Positions 11,296-23,372 of a stretch of DNA of 64,000 bases are shown here, one piece after another. The notes under the pieces are model-generated. The model was given only the letters and a program-made list of their open reading frames with translations. It searched no databases and had not been told where the DNA came from. How positions within the stretch are numbered: position 1 is the stretch's first letter; every line of letters starts with the position of its first letter. This stretch comes from Limnephilus marmoratus (taxonomy: Eukaryota > Arthropoda > Insecta > Trichoptera > Limnephilidae), in assembly GCA_917880885.1 (NCBI GenBank), contig OU862917.1, positions 32,104,104-32,168,103 of the forward strand. Direction: 5' to 3'. The position numbers and the translations under genes were made by a program.

Positions 11296-11900
11296 TAGAG
11301 TTGTGACGCACTTCCGTTTCATCCGAATTTCAAATCACTAACAGCGGTAAAGAAGTATCACTTCAAAAGATTTTTGGGTTCTCCATCTGATGTCAAAGTT
11401 GTAGAATGATAATTACAATTTGCTTTGTGTTATCTACATTCATACTGTAATATCACACTTCTGCCCATTATGTTTCAATAAACATTTAAAAAAAAATCTA
11501 TTATATAAACATCTATTAACCATACAGACTAAATTCTGCAAAATTGACAACAAAACCAATCGAGTGTACTGAGTACGATGATAACTTTTGCTGGCGAGTT
11601 AGTGGAGTCGAATGATTGTCTAAAATTAAAACCTGTGCTTTAAGTGATTAAATTAATACTGGAGATTCCTTATTAAGTTAAAACCAGCTTTGTGTTCGGA
11701 ATGCAAAAAATATAATTCCGGGTGCGGATTCATCTGCTGAGTATTTCCAGAGAAATCAATCTCATTTTGCAAGTAAAATTATAAAATTCTAGTTCATGCA
11801 GATACAGATTCAATGCAGAAAAATTCATTGGGAAACCATTTGCTTGTTACGCGTGCAACAATAATTTAATCTTGTGGACTCTTGTGAAGAACCAACCTTA
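11296..11900. other. Unannotated
   Basis: AT-rich; no repeat match or coding signal seen. Confidence 0.35.
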
Positions 11901-11903
11901 AAT

Positions 11904-12600
11904 TTAAACCTCAAACCAGACTCGTTCAATAAATGAAGCGTTCAATGAGCTGAGTTGATAACACTGATGCTGATCGAGTAAAAGTTCGTTCGGCGGCTCC
12001 ATATCATAAGGCTGGTTGAGTAGAGGTGAAATTGCAATTGATGTCTTCTTCTTTGCGTGCCCTATCAGGTCCCCGATGTTGGCGATCATTCTTGAAAATG
12101 TCTCTCTGTCTTACGCTGCCCGGAATAACTCCTCCACACTTATAATGCCGGTCCACTCTCGTATATTTCTATCTTGCCTTTCAATATTAAATGGAGCAAG
12201 TGATACTTCTCCGCTCGAAGTATGACCCAGATATGAAATTTTCCTGATTTTTATTAATGTAAGCAGTTCTCTATCTACTCTAGTTCGCCTGAGAATTTCT
12301 GTGTTGATGATCATGTCGGTCCATGGGACCTTGAGCATTCTCCGGTGAAGCCACATTTCAAAAGCCTCTAACCTGTTCATGGTATTTACTTTCAAGGTCC
12401 ATGTTTCACATCCATACACCAAGACCGACCACATATAACATTTTAGCATTCTCTGCCTAGCTTTAAATTGTCATTGCAGAAGAGGGATTTCATTTTAATG
12501 AACGCAGTTCTTACTGCTTTAATTCTGCACCTAACCTCTACATCTGGGTCAAGAGTCCCCGTGAGAATACTGACGTCTGAATTGATGTCTGAAGAGCCGC
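11904..12600 (-). pseudogene. Endonuclease-reverse transcriptase LINE (RTE-like), C-terminal remnant with frameshifts
   Basis: Read on the minus strand from about 12565: LDPDVEVRCRIKAVRTAFIK then a stop/frameshift near 12450. It continues as YMWSVLVYGCETWTLKVN, MNRLEAFEMWLHRRMLKVPW, LRRTRVDRELLTLIK and NIREWTGI to about 12111, and then, after another shift, MIANIGDLIGHAKK to 11904. The order 'YGCETW', 'LEAFEMW..RR.LK.PW', 'GH' and 'IR.WTG' is typical of the end of insect endonuclease-RT proteins. Catalytic parts are absent and there are at least two frame changes. It is a dead copy. The clade name is less certain than the LINE call. Confidence 0.8.
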
Positions 12601-12611
12601 AAACGCCTATT

Positions 12612-12650
12612 CAAAGAGCTGCGTGTGGCTCGCGGGCCGCGGTTTGCCGA
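12612..12650 (+). mobile_element. hAT-type MITE terminus (solo end)
   Basis: The sequence ends GGTTTGCCGACCACTG, whose reverse complement begins CAGTGGTCGGCAAACC. This is a widespread hAT-like MITE terminus (CAGTGGT start), followed by TCCTAGGC as a candidate 8-bp target site. The partner end was not found within the preceding 600 bp, so only one end is called. Confidence 0.55.
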
Positions 12651-14156
12651 CCACTGTCCTAGGCCATACAATTTTGTTTATTACGCTGTCTATCTATGAC
12701 CAATATAAGAGCTAAAGCTTTGTTCTAGCATATAAGTTATAAAACGCGTACAATTAATTATTGGTAATAGTAAATAGTAGTTACTCGATAATACAATGTG
12801 CCCACTCACCATTTACTCACTCTCCCAAGTATTTAGAACGATTATGTTCATTTAGATTTGCGAAATAGTTACAAACAATACCGCAGGTGAACTTGAAGCG
12901 AATACAAATTAAATATTTCATAGCGTAGCTGTCACCTCTCTGTCAGTTATAACTTCTAATCAACGGTGTATCAATAATTATTTTATGTGGGGCTGTCACG
13001 GGCGAACAGGGAATAAGACGGCCGCGGGGAGACATTGCGATCTAGTGACAGTTTATAATATGAGGTTTTACTGTATCTGTCACTGTTTATTATATTTTAC
13101 TTCTCAGCTTAGCTAATTTAATTACTAATAACGCGCATTACACAATTGCACACCAACCGTCTAGGTACTATTTATTTATTTTGAATAATTCGGTGTAATG
13201 GCTGTTTTAAATAATTTAATCAGGGTTTTTTTTAATGTTATTTTATTTACAGAATAAATTGGTTGGTTAGATAATAATACGTATATTATTTAATCTCGTT
13301 TGTTGAATTGGTACACATAGTGACTTTTTAATACATAGAATGTTAAAGGACGTAGGTAGGTACTTGACTTACTTTAACCAGAGATCTCAGCCTTTTTTGA
13401 TTTTTTTTAAACAAACAAAAAATTCTTCTGCATGCTGTCATTGGTTACACAGCCGAGTAACCGTGCCGAACCCCTAACACCGACCCTGACTGTCTAGTAC
13501 CTATCTAAAGATTTTTTTAAATGTTTTTCTTGAAGAAAAAAACAAAAAAAATATTACTGGAGATTAAAAATTAATTTGCATTTTCTACTCCAAATGATAT
13601 GAGGAAGAACTGGTTAGAGTAAGTCAAGTACACCCCTTAAGCACTCTGTATTCGTGTATATGCGAGTATACTTTTGTTGGTTTGTTTATTGTATGACAGA
13701 TCTGATTATCCAGTTACCGTTCAATATGTCTTATTTTGACATTCTTAACAAAGTAATTAAAAATATCCACTGTTTCAGAAATTTCATTCACTAGCACCAT
13801 TCCTCTTGTCATCCTATGCTGTTTTAGAACATCTGTTACGTCGTGTGATATATTGAACTAATCGTGGCGACGACTACGGATGAAGATTTCACGTACAAAT
13901 TTTCGCAGTTCTTTATAATATTTTGTTTTCGATTGGTTCTTTTATAGCCAACATGTTTTTTTTAATGTCTGCATATAATTTGAAACAAATAATAATCTGC
14001 TTACAGATTCATGTAGTTTCTTTGACGATATTTTCACGTGTAAAAATATCAAAATGAACTGAGTTTTTCGCTGTTTCCAAATGTAATGATGAGATTTTGT
14101 TAGTCGTGGCTGATATATGTAGCCAAATAAACTCAGAATTTATGTTTAATTTTGAA
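12651..14156. other. Unannotated
   Basis: AT-rich; I see no coding remnant, SINE head or TIR pair. Confidence 0.35.
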
Positions 14157-14335
14157 ATGAATATCGCACAAGAGTCCTAACTTCACGTGGGTGGAGGATG
14201 AGTGGGGAGGGATATGGATATGGACAGGAAGGTTGGGCAGTACTAGGCTAATGGATTTAGATCTGATCACTACTCAAGTGATTTCAAGCTACGTTTCAAT
14301 TCCCAATGGTGATCTTTTATTAGGAAGTATTTAGT
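14157..14335 (-). mobile_element. SINE family B, diverged partial copy
   Basis: It contains the 3'-end block (ATCGCACAAGAGTCCTAAC), the GGGGAGGG...GGAAGGTTGGG block and GATCTGATCAC...ATTTCAAGC, all in family B order on the minus strand. The tRNA-like head is missing. Confidence 0.65.
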
Positions 14336-14675
14336 TATGGTAGATTAAGGGAATGTGGGTTTTTTTATTTATTTTTTTTTATTAATAAAATTTCTTTATT
14401 ATTTATTTACAGTTTTTTTACATTTTTAAATAAAGTCCCGTTAAACTGATTGATATAAGTTTGTCAACGGGTTCTTTTGACATTTACTTTTTTTTTAAAT
14501 TGAGACAGGTACATAAAATATACACACTATTACATTTTATATACACAAAAAAAAACATATATTTTGGAAAAACAAAAATTTTTATATAAGAAACACAGAA
14601 CAGAGAAAATGAAAGAAATAAAAAGAAAATAATAATGGAAAAAAAAACATTAAACGAAAATCGGAAAAACAGAGA

Positions 14676-15011
14676 TTAGTACAAAAAAGTTCTTTCACTT
14701 AACCATTTTTTTAGCGTACATTTCCTTCTGAAACTCAATTCACAGCTTCTTATTGCGTTGGGTAACATGTTGTAAATTTTTGGAACAAGGTATTCTAGAG
14801 TTCTTTGACCGTATTTATTTAGGTATCTGGGAATTATAAGTCCATCGTTTGCAGTTAGTCTTGTATTATGAACCTGAACCACTAGTTTATTATATTCAGA
14901 TTGGGATGTATGCTGACTCGCAATTTTTAGCCACAATATAGCACGAACAGATAATAAATTTACAGAGTTGTATAATAACGATTTTGGTATATCATGTCTT
15001 TGTTCGTATTC
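14676..15011 (-). pseudogene. Non-LTR retrotransposon RT, extreme C-terminus (Jockey/CR1-like)
   Basis: One minus-strand frame is open from about 15011 (no ATG needed) to a stop at 14676, 112 codons. It includes EYEQRHDIPKSLLYNS, VHNTRLTANDGLIIPRYLNK and TLEYLVPKIYNMLPNAIRS, then FRRKCTLKKWL. The 'NTR....L..P......YG...L....P.I.N.LP..I......F...LK.WL' layout is the classic end of Jockey/CR1-like LINE ORF2. The polymerase core is missing. It is a 5'-truncated copy with an uninterrupted tail, so it may be younger than the other RT scraps. The unrelated-looking fragment at 61200-61385 is from the same general class. Confidence 0.75.
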
Positions 15012-15189
15012 AGTTTTTTTTTAATAATAATTTTACCAAAGAATATTGTTCAATTCTCGTTTTGGGCGAAAGTATTATATTAGCGTACGTTTTTTCTCTT
15101 AATTTTTTTTTATTAATTTCTATTTCTATTTAATCATTAAGATAATATCAACTATTACTCTGGACGAAAATATGAAACCGACAAAGACA

Positions 15190-15270
15190 AGTAAAATAAA
15201 AAGGTAACGGCCGCATCTGAGACACGAACCCAGATCCTCTAGCCTTGTCTCTTCCGGTTGAACTATTGTC
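15190..15270 (-). mobile_element. tRNA-like SINE head fragment (family E)
   Basis: AAAAAGGTAACGGCCGCATC and CACGAACCCAGATC (the B-box-like GATCTGGGTTCGTG on the minus strand) match 45765-45840, and in part 46225-46305. These are likely copies of one tRNA-derived SINE. No intact tRNA fold was found. Confidence 0.5.
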
Positions 15271-15348
15271 ACCTAATTTCATTCAGTCATATTTATCAGA
15301 TTTTTATTTCGCTTTACTCGTATACAGAATAATTATTGTTATGTTATC

Positions 15349-15374
15349 ACATATATATATATATATATATATAT
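15349..15374. repeat. (AT)n microsatellite
   Basis: An uninterrupted AT run of about 25 bases lies between unassigned sequences. Confidence 0.95.
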
Positions 15375-15781
15375 TGTATTTTTTTTTACTTTGTGTACAC
15401 AATAGAGTTAGTGAATTTCCTCCTTTAGAACAAAGGAATTATTTTTATGGGAAACTTTTGTTTTAAAATGAACAGAATTTTTACCTTTATCTGCAATGCA
15501 AAACATAAAACCGTTAGCAACGATGCATTTATTTTATAACAAAGAAAACAAAAATATACACCTAAAATAATGTTACTACTGAGTTGCTGCTGTAAATGTT
15601 GTTTTCGTGAAAAAAAAATTATTGGTCATTCTGCAGCAATATTGTCTTTGTTCTGATGTGTTCCTTAAATAAGTTTTAAGCTTCATCAATCAGACCCGTT
15701 GTAAGTACCTTAGTAAATTCATATTTTTATATTGTTATTATTAGTAATATTTTTATTAAAAACATATATTTTTTTTTAATT

Positions 15782-16167
15782 AGCTCCACACAGGAGGTCC
15801 TGAGGAAAATAATTTCCCTCTGGGCCTATGTCGTCTTAGGGGATGCTATGTGGAGGGTTTTTTTAAGGAAAGGAAGGAGAGGAAGTTCTGGGAAGGAAAT
15901 AGGTATGAGGGGTGGGTAGGAATCTAGGATCAGTGTGTCAGTGAATCCATCCCTCCAACTGGGGTGCGAGGCGATGGGTCGTGAGGATAAAAGCCCTCAC
16001 TCAACCCGTCTCCTGATCTTGCCCACCACGCAGCAGGTGGGCAGACGCATCGGCAGCCAAGACCTGAACAAACCTCACCCTTATGAACCCGGACACCACC
16101 TCTGGGAGAGATGTTGGTTATCCAATAAATGGTTCTCGGGGCGGCGGTATCTCCCACATAATAAAAT
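15782..16167 (-). mobile_element. SINE family A, full length
   Basis: On the minus strand it begins near 16167 with the GGGAGATACCGCCGCCCCGA end, passes ACCATTTATTGGATAACC and the GGGTGAGGTTTGTTCAGG block, and ends in the 3' hairpin (GGCCCAGAGGGAAATTATTT / CCTCAGGACCTCCTGTG) plus an A-rich tail, seen as T's at 15770-15780 on the plus strand. The reading frames at 15930-16171 are shadows of the SINE. Confidence 0.85.
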
Positions 16168-16509
16168 ATAAGTCATCAATTAATTTACAAAATGTTCTCA
16201 TCGTGTATTAAAAATAATGAACATCATAACATATACCTAATTCAATCATCAAGATGTTGTTTATTAGGTAATTAGCGATTATAAATTAGAAATTAAAGCA
16301 ATTCGTGGAAATCGACAAAAAATGTGTTTTTTTAACTTTAGTTCAGCTGTGATTTCGACATTTATTATGTAAACATTTAAAATAGTATATATATAGGTAT
16401 TTAATCATGTATTACGCAATACTTTTGCTGGAAGTCGGTCGCTGGTGTGGAGGGTCGTTAAAGGCATTATTCCCCTTTTTAAAAACTCGTCTTCCCATAG
16501 ATATTATCG

Positions 16510-16665
16510 TCTTTGTTTAAGCCCACCATTCAGAATCGAATATTTGTGAAATGGCTTCCTCTTTCTGATCTTCTTCCCCCCCTCATCATAACCGAATTTG
16601 AGATATCATAGTCCAACTGGTTCCAGACGGTTGGGAGCAGTTGAGACTCTGCGAAATTCATATTA
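16510..16665 (+). mobile_element. SINE family B, diverged partial copy
   Basis: CCACCATTCAGAATCGAATA ... GAAATGGCTTCC ... CCAACTGGTTCCAGACGG ... GGGAGCAGTTGAGACTCTGC follow family B body order. Head and tail are missing. Confidence 0.6.
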
Positions 16666-17184
16666 AAAAGGGCCCTATCATTATTATTTTATTCCTCTTT
16701 TTTAAAACTATGGGACCCTCACTCCACAGTACCGCAGTATGTCGAAAATTGTTGAATAGACTGTCAGTGATCGAGTTGTCAACGCATTTGGTAGTAGATT
16801 TTCAAATTATTGTCAGGTTAAAATATTAGAAAGAAGACAGAATGTTTGATGGAATTTTGGTAACTTTATTTTTTTGTCCAAATTGACCAATTTATGTAAA
16901 CTTTAATAATGTTATTACAAGGATAATGATGTTTTTATTAGTGGTAAAGATCGAAGCCTACCGTAGGCTGTAGGCTGTAGGTTGTCGGCCATCACTATGA
17001 CCTAATGTATTATGTAAGGCCGACACGTAAAAAAATGGCGACGTCCTTGCTGTGCGAATAATAGCTATCGATTGTCAGTCTGGCCCGGGGTCGGCAACAT
17101 TGACCCGGGAAAAAAGTTTAGTTTTTTGGAGGTATCCTTAAGAAAAAGTACTGTTATTATTATGGTTAAGTTTTTTTAGATGTA

Positions 17185-17500
17185 TTTGTGTTATTTTACA
17201 ATTAAGTCATTTAAAAATAATATACAGTATTTTTGCGGCACGTTCCAGAGTGGAAGATACTCTAAGAATCACCCTGGTGTAAGACCACCATTACAAATTG
17301 AAAATTTGCTTAAAATGGCTTTAGCCGTGTTTGGTGACCAGATCTGAATAGCCAGGTACTTCCCCAGCTTCCTCCTGCCAATTTCCTTCCACTCCTCACT
17401 ACCTAAAGCCTCACTACATACCCCAATTGGGGATGCCATAGTTTCACTGGCTCCAGACGGGAGCAGCTGGAACTCTCGGTAGGTAATCACATAAAAAAAC
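17185..17500 (+). mobile_element. SINE family B, 5'-truncated copy
   Basis: It holds GCGGCACGTTCCAGAGTGG, CACCCTGGTGTAAGACCACC, GGCTTTAGCCGTGTTTGGTG, CCCCAATTGGGGATGCCATA and the end block GGAACTCTCGGTAGGTAATC with an A-run. The tRNA-derived head expected upstream is absent, a normal outcome of incomplete reverse transcription. The minus frame at 17269-17490 is a shadow. Confidence 0.85.
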
Positions 17501-18282
17501 TTTGGATGGTCTCTTTTTGTGGGAAAAAAGGTTGAATCTAATTGCTTAAAATTCGTATTTTATGTCTATCGTATTATTCAGAAGACATTACGAATGCTCG
17601 TATAAATTATAGCGTAGATGGGAAGCACATTCAGTCAATATTTTGTTTTGGTTGTGATTTTTGGTTAGCAAATAGATAGATACATACTGCGTCTACCTAC
17701 TACAAACATTGTTCATGTATTTTTACTTGCGTACACACTTTTTCTGTACTTTCATCTAATTTTTCACAACAACGTTCTTTCCAAGTAAATTATTCTTCCG
17801 AAGATAATATAATAAATGAAAAAGCCTCATCTAAATTCTAAAACACACATTTATCAGCTAATTCCTCATAATGGCGTTTTACAAATCACCAACTGATACT
17901 ACTAAAACTCTCGAATTCCATGGTTAAAAAAAACTTACTTATAGTTACATACGTAGACAGTAAAAACGAAACGTTTCAAAACAAAGGTTTTTTTTGCATA
18001 CTTACCAAATGTCATGCGCTGTGAAAAAGATAACATACTTGGAAACAATCTGTTTGGTGTTGTAATTATAGTTATTAAAAATTGCTGTTTACGTTCTCGA
18101 ACAACTTGTTCTCCACCACTGAACCGGAACTCCAATGTGTCGGAGAGGAGATTTCCCGCACATCACGATGTCAATAACTCCCCCTCTACATACAGCAAAT
18201 CGCACTCCCGCAACCACACTGCCATAACTCAAAAATCGGGTATTTTGCGTTAATTATAAGTATCTGTCATCCTTAGTTGACT
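17501..18282. other. Unannotated
   Basis: No repeat match was seen and the frames (17935-18253) show no domain. Confidence 0.35.
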
Positions 18283-20100
18283 CCAACACAAATCAATAGA
18301 TGCAATACTTACAACAACGTGTTTTGTTTGAGGCTTTTATTTTTAAAAAAATAATGATCATTTCACAATTGAGAGTTCGAATCGAATCAAATTGCATTGA
18401 AGTCAGTTATTTTAACTAACTAACTAACCATCTCGCCGGCCGTTTCACCATAAAGGATCTCATTTCTACAGCATTCAGTCTCCTTTCATCCATCATATGC
18501 TAATCCAATGCATCACTGCCATACATCAGGTTAGGTACCAGCACTCCATTGTGGACTGATAACGTCTTCTTCTTAACTTTTTTGTTAGTCATTGTTATTA
18601 AAATACTGAAGGTTGTCAAAATATAGTTTACAACCGGTCATCAACTTAAGCAAATATATGCGTTAGAAATACGTCACCAGTCAAGTACAATAAGCGTGTT
18701 TATACGTCAACGCGTGTGTCTCCATAGAAATTGATCTAACTCCGTTATTCTTTTAGTGACATCCCTAAAACAAAAAGTAAAAGGTCGATAGTGGAACTAG
18801 CTGTACATCCCTATTCAAGTTGTCCATAGAAATACATAACAAAAATATTCTGTCATTCCCGCAATCTGACATATAATTTTTCCCGCCAAATTTCTGACCG
18901 GCGGCTCGACCCCGCTCGACATTGTTAATTTTTATTAAATATTTTTATATGAAATGATAAAAAAGTTAGGTGACAAAAGTTGTTTATTATTACATTTATA
19001 CAATAGAATAAGTATTGTTATTTACATAATCTGTGATTTTAGTACCGTTTTCACATAAAAACATCACGTGAGTCATTATTACACTTTTTTTAATGTTTGT
19101 ATTCTAAATATATTTATTTGTAATACAATAATTCGTAAGCTTTTTTTGTAACCTTTCTAAATCAGTTTTTACTATTCGGCTACGTTCAGAAATGTTTCAT
19201 TTATAGAGCTTTAATTGTGAAGCGGTAATAACACAAAGTTTTCGTAAAATGTCATTTCGTTTGAGACATCTCAAGCGAATATTCGCGAAAATTCGGAGGG
19301 ATATACTAAATATGATAAGTGATAACCTTCAGGACTGAATTCAAATTTTGTATTAATAAATATAATGGCAAAGTAAAAAAAAAGTTGTCTTAATTAAAAA
19401 CATTAATTTATTTTAATATATTCAATATATTATATAATTTTATGTCATCATCAGCCACTCTATGTGTGTATATTTATTTAAGAAAGGGATTCCAATAGTC
19501 GTCCAAAGCAATGCTCCATTGCATGACTGATAAATGTGGTTCATAAAATATAACAGATTACTGAAACAAAGGTACAAAAGGGTATGTGTTGACACATACT
19601 TTAACACATAGGTAAAACATAAAACAAGAGAGTTTTGTAATGCGTGATCATTACATCTATGTGCCTAATGCCAATAATCTTTCGCTTTTATTGAAGAACG
19701 CTAGAAATAATAAATAAACTTCCATTTTAAAATTAATGACACAAGAAATATTTGTTTTACAATGCCTTATCAATATCAATATAGATTTTCTAAAATTATA
19801 AATGATTCATCTACAATTCCGAAGACGTATTATTTCCTAGAATATCACCGAACCTTAATCATCTAAAAGTTCATATACACCAAGTTGCTGTCTCTTTTGC
19901 ACTAGTCATAATAAGCGGATGTAAACAAGACAAAGGGTCGTTTTGCGATGATTCACGGCAAGGACATGTCGCTTTCTAATTGCTGCCAACCCTCATTGCG
20001 TTGCCTTCACCAAGCTCAGAAAGAACATGCAGTGAAAATACCACATCAATGTAATAATTCACACAATCAAATTGTAATACACAATGTGTAAAAATCTTGA
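18283..20100 (+). repeat. Large diverged dispersed repeat, family G, copy 1
   Basis: Collinear islands match 49730-51000: ATTTCACAATTGAGAGTTCG with ATTTCACAATTGAGAATTCG, AACCTTCAGGACTGAA with AATCTTCAGGATTGAA, AAATATAACAGATTACT with AAGGTACAAAAG following, and AATAAGCGGATGTAAACAAG with AATAAGTGGACGTAAGCAAG. Order and strand agree over about 1.3-1.8 kb, so this is a pair of old copies of one large element. It is non-coding apart from the RT scrap at 18420-18590. Confidence 0.6.
18420..18590 (-). pseudogene. RTE-like reverse transcriptase scrap
   Basis: The minus frame reads VHNGVLVPNLMYGSDALD, a stop, then MMDERRLNAVEMRSF. This matches the usual 'L.PTLMYGSE.W......RR.NAVEMR.LR' stretch after the RT palm in RTE-type LINEs, with an internal stop. 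Only about 55 codons remain. Confidence 0.65.
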
Positions 20101-20758
20101 TTTATGTTTTTATTAAGATGCGATTTCTCATAATTTACAGGAAAATTTAAAAAAATTGAAACCTTTCTACTTTGGATAAACGTAGGAAAGACTTCATGTA
20201 CATATAAAAAAATATGTATTGTATTATAGACTCACCGTCCTACTTACAACATTTCCAATTCAGCATCCCGTCATGCATGTGGATCAGACATGATGCATTA
20301 TTATTTGCTTCTCATTTAACACCAATATTATGGATACCATTCTCCTTTGTCCCAAAATACTAGACTCGTCAATCGAGTCCTTGATTTTTTTTTTGTTTAA
20401 GTCTATAATCTTTATCGATCTTTACGCAAATAAGCTTTTTCGATAGATAGGCATTAAATCATGGACTCCATAAATACCTTGTTCAAGCTTTTTTATCCAA
20501 TGAAAATAGTGTCCTATTATTTATCAGTTTTTAATAATAATATTTTTAATAATTGCATTCCAGAAGACATAAAACAAGAAACACGGAAAAGAGCATTTTT
20601 TTATCGAACATTATTCCTTCTGAAATAATAAAATAAATCAAAAAACAATGCAATTTTCCAACATTCCAATTAAGTTTTATCTAAAATAAAATTAAATAAA
20701 AAATTTCTGTCTGTTGTCCTTTTCTACCATTTTATATTAGGGAACGAATTTTGTGTTA
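20101..20758. other. Unannotated
   Basis: AT-rich. Just before the MITE at 20759 there is a second short partial start (TTAGGGAACGAATTT at about 20737), perhaps a local duplication of its end. Confidence 0.35.
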
Positions 20759-20923
20759 GGGAACGTACCCGTACTACGTGACCAACTTTTTGCAATTTTC
20801 ACCCCCCCCCCCCCCCCCCCCCTCGGTGACCAAAAACCTAAGCCCGCCGTCGCTCATTTGTACCAAGCGTGACATTTTGAAGACCCCCCCCCCTAAACGT
20901 GTCACGTAGTATGGGTACGTTCC
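20759..20923. mobile_element. MITE, GGGAACGTACCC family, copy 2
   Basis: It has left end GGGAACGTACCCGTACTACG and right end TAGTATGGGTACGTTCC, with a C-run of about 20 and GTGACATTTTGAAGACCCCC inside. It is in opposite internal orientation to copy 1. It lies after TA; the right flank is mutated (TTTA). Confidence 0.85.
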
Positions 20924-22677
20924 TTTATGTACAATGTTATCGAGGGTCAGTAGTCCGTAAACTTATTTGTATAACTGTTGCCTTTTTTTTAAACTTCAAG
21001 TAGTTTTTTTCGGTCTGACATAGTATTTTGACTTACGGCAGTTAGTTACGAGTTTGCGTTTGGTAGATAGGTACACCACACACACATGGGTACGCTCAAT
21101 GGACAGACAGTACGTGTACAGTTTGTAGTCTGTTGAGTATACGCTGACTGTTTACATTAACAGTGATGTTCGTGTTCGTTTCCCCAGCACCTGTTCTGTT
21201 GTTCTGGTGATCTGCCCATGTTTCAGCGCCGAGTTGTTGGCTGCCTTTACTCATTATCGGCTCTTCTCGAACTACTTTTATCGCGTCTCGAGTATCTATC
21301 GTTCATGTATGACGGGTGTTTTATTCGATACGATCTCATCTCTTGACTTTTTTTATTTCTGTATTATCTGGTTGACTTGATTATGTTGTTATGGCTTTCA
21401 TTTGAGGGGGTATAGCGATGAACACATTTACCTTAATCATTTGGTAAAATATTTCATTTTCCTGTCTATTTCCTTGTGTGAATTTCTAATTTACATTCGC
21501 TAAATATTATACATAGTCTAATGAATTTTGTAAATCGTAAGATGTTCATTATAAAGAACAATTTTGCGAATTTTTAATAATTAAAATTAGAAATTTATGG
21601 AAGAATGTGTTTAAAAGATTTATGTTGCTAACGTAGAGGGTCGTTAAAATTTTGTTAAATCTTTGTTTTTTGACCAGCTCTAAATATTCTAGTTCTCCGA
21701 TCGATTCTCCATTCTGCTTCTTTTCCCACCACCGTCCATTTCACCTCATAACTTTCCCAAATTTTAAAAATTTCATGTTCCCTTTGGTTTGCATAAAAAT
21801 AAGTATATATACACAGAAGAGAGAAACTGGTGAATTTACATCACATATGGAACCCGAAAAAAATTATGTTTCGATTTGAGCATTTGGATTTTTAAATCTT
21901 TTTTCCGTTCGGCAACGCGTTAAAAAAACTTTTGAAGCTGGGTCTACTGTTCGACGCGATTTAAAATTCATTTAAATAGCAGATAATGTCCCCCTAGCAA
22001 CCGACATTTTTCAAATTTGATGTAATAACCAACAACTGCAAGTTCGGACTCGATTTGCTCGAAAACAAAAATTGCATTGCAAAATCGTCTTCAAATGTGT
22101 TGTCCGGTTACCCGCTTGAACTACTAGTTTCCAGACACCGTGTATATGTGTTACACACGATGAATAATCATTTTATTTACTTAGTAGTAAGAATAACTTT
22201 TATTTAAAAAATAAACGTCTAAATTTTCGTATTTATTATTCTCTTATAATGTCTTTAATCTAAGTAATGAAGTTTCTGTGACTAATGGATTTAAAGTTTT
22301 TTAGTTGCTTACAATAAAATTTCTTTTAACTGAAATAAAATAAAAAATTTGATCATAAATAGTCGGATTTAAGTCTTGTGTAATAAATCCTTTGTTAAAT
22401 AAGTTCATATGAGTCTACTCGTTTCATTTTTCATGGTTTAAGAAAAATGATGCATGAAATTTATTGATCCCCTTTAAATATGTTTTTTGAGGGTGAATAC
22501 AACTCAACTTAAACCATGACATCGTTTGTCATCATTTTATACGGTTTTTCATTTATATCTTTAAAGTTGTAGATTGATCTGTGTGTATTAAGTAAGTTTT
22601 AAACGTTTTTACGTTCATATTTTATTTATTTACATAATGCAATATTAATAAATTTATTTATTTATCTGAAGAGCTTA
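20924..22677. other. Unannotated, with minor repeat traces
   Basis: A short motif TAGAGGGTCGTTAAA at about 21636 recurs near 16454, 34795 and 40379. CCAGACACCGTGTATAT at about 22132 resembles CTGGATACCGTGTATAT at about 44527. No gene is supported. Confidence 0.35.
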
Positions 22678-23180
22678 AGGGCTAGCGCATACATACATCT
22701 TTTGCATCGACTATTTAAACTGTTTTGTCGAGTTTTGTACTTCTCGTAATTTCCACACAACTAAACCGTTTAGTTGATGGAGGTGCGCATACAATCGATG
22801 CAGTCGATCGTCGATTTTTAATATCTCCTTTGAATCGACCAGTCTTTATTCAGGAACGCTAAAGTCAAGGTGTTACAATGTCAATTAACAAGAAAGTTCT
22901 AATTTGTGATTTGCTTTATAGACATTTTAAAAGCGAAAAAAAAGATACTGTGTACATCCTGTACTCAGTGACAGATTGTCTAGTGGGATATTTCATACGT
23001 TTCATTCTATGCTGAAAAAGCACCCAGATATGTTTTTTTAAATATTAAATATTTTTAAAATGGGTCCTTATATGCAACGTGACAAGAGACGTGGAGCAGC
23101 TCCAAATGCTTATGCGAGACTGATAGTTGCGAATCGAATGTTGAGTCGATGGTATGTGCTGTGCACATCTAGAAAATGCA
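22678..23180. mobile_element. Candidate TIR element, ends uncertain
   Basis: The left part (GGGCTAGCGCATACATAC then TGCATCGACT) is loosely mirrored at the right (AGTCGATGGTATGTGCTGTG). Several TCGAT/ATCGA motifs lie between. The similarity is partial and no target duplication was resolved. Confidence 0.3.
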
Positions 23181-23372
23181 ATACAAATTGATCGTTTGAT
23201 CGATAGTTGTCCAACATTTGAATCAAAAGTAGATCGATACAGCTTTTTGACTTTTAATAGTTGTTCACCAAAAAGTTGTATGTATTTGCTAGCTCTGTTT
23301 TTATAGTTGTTTTTACGATGCCTATATCACTGTCTCGAGACACATATAGGAGGTACATAAATGCGTGCAAAA

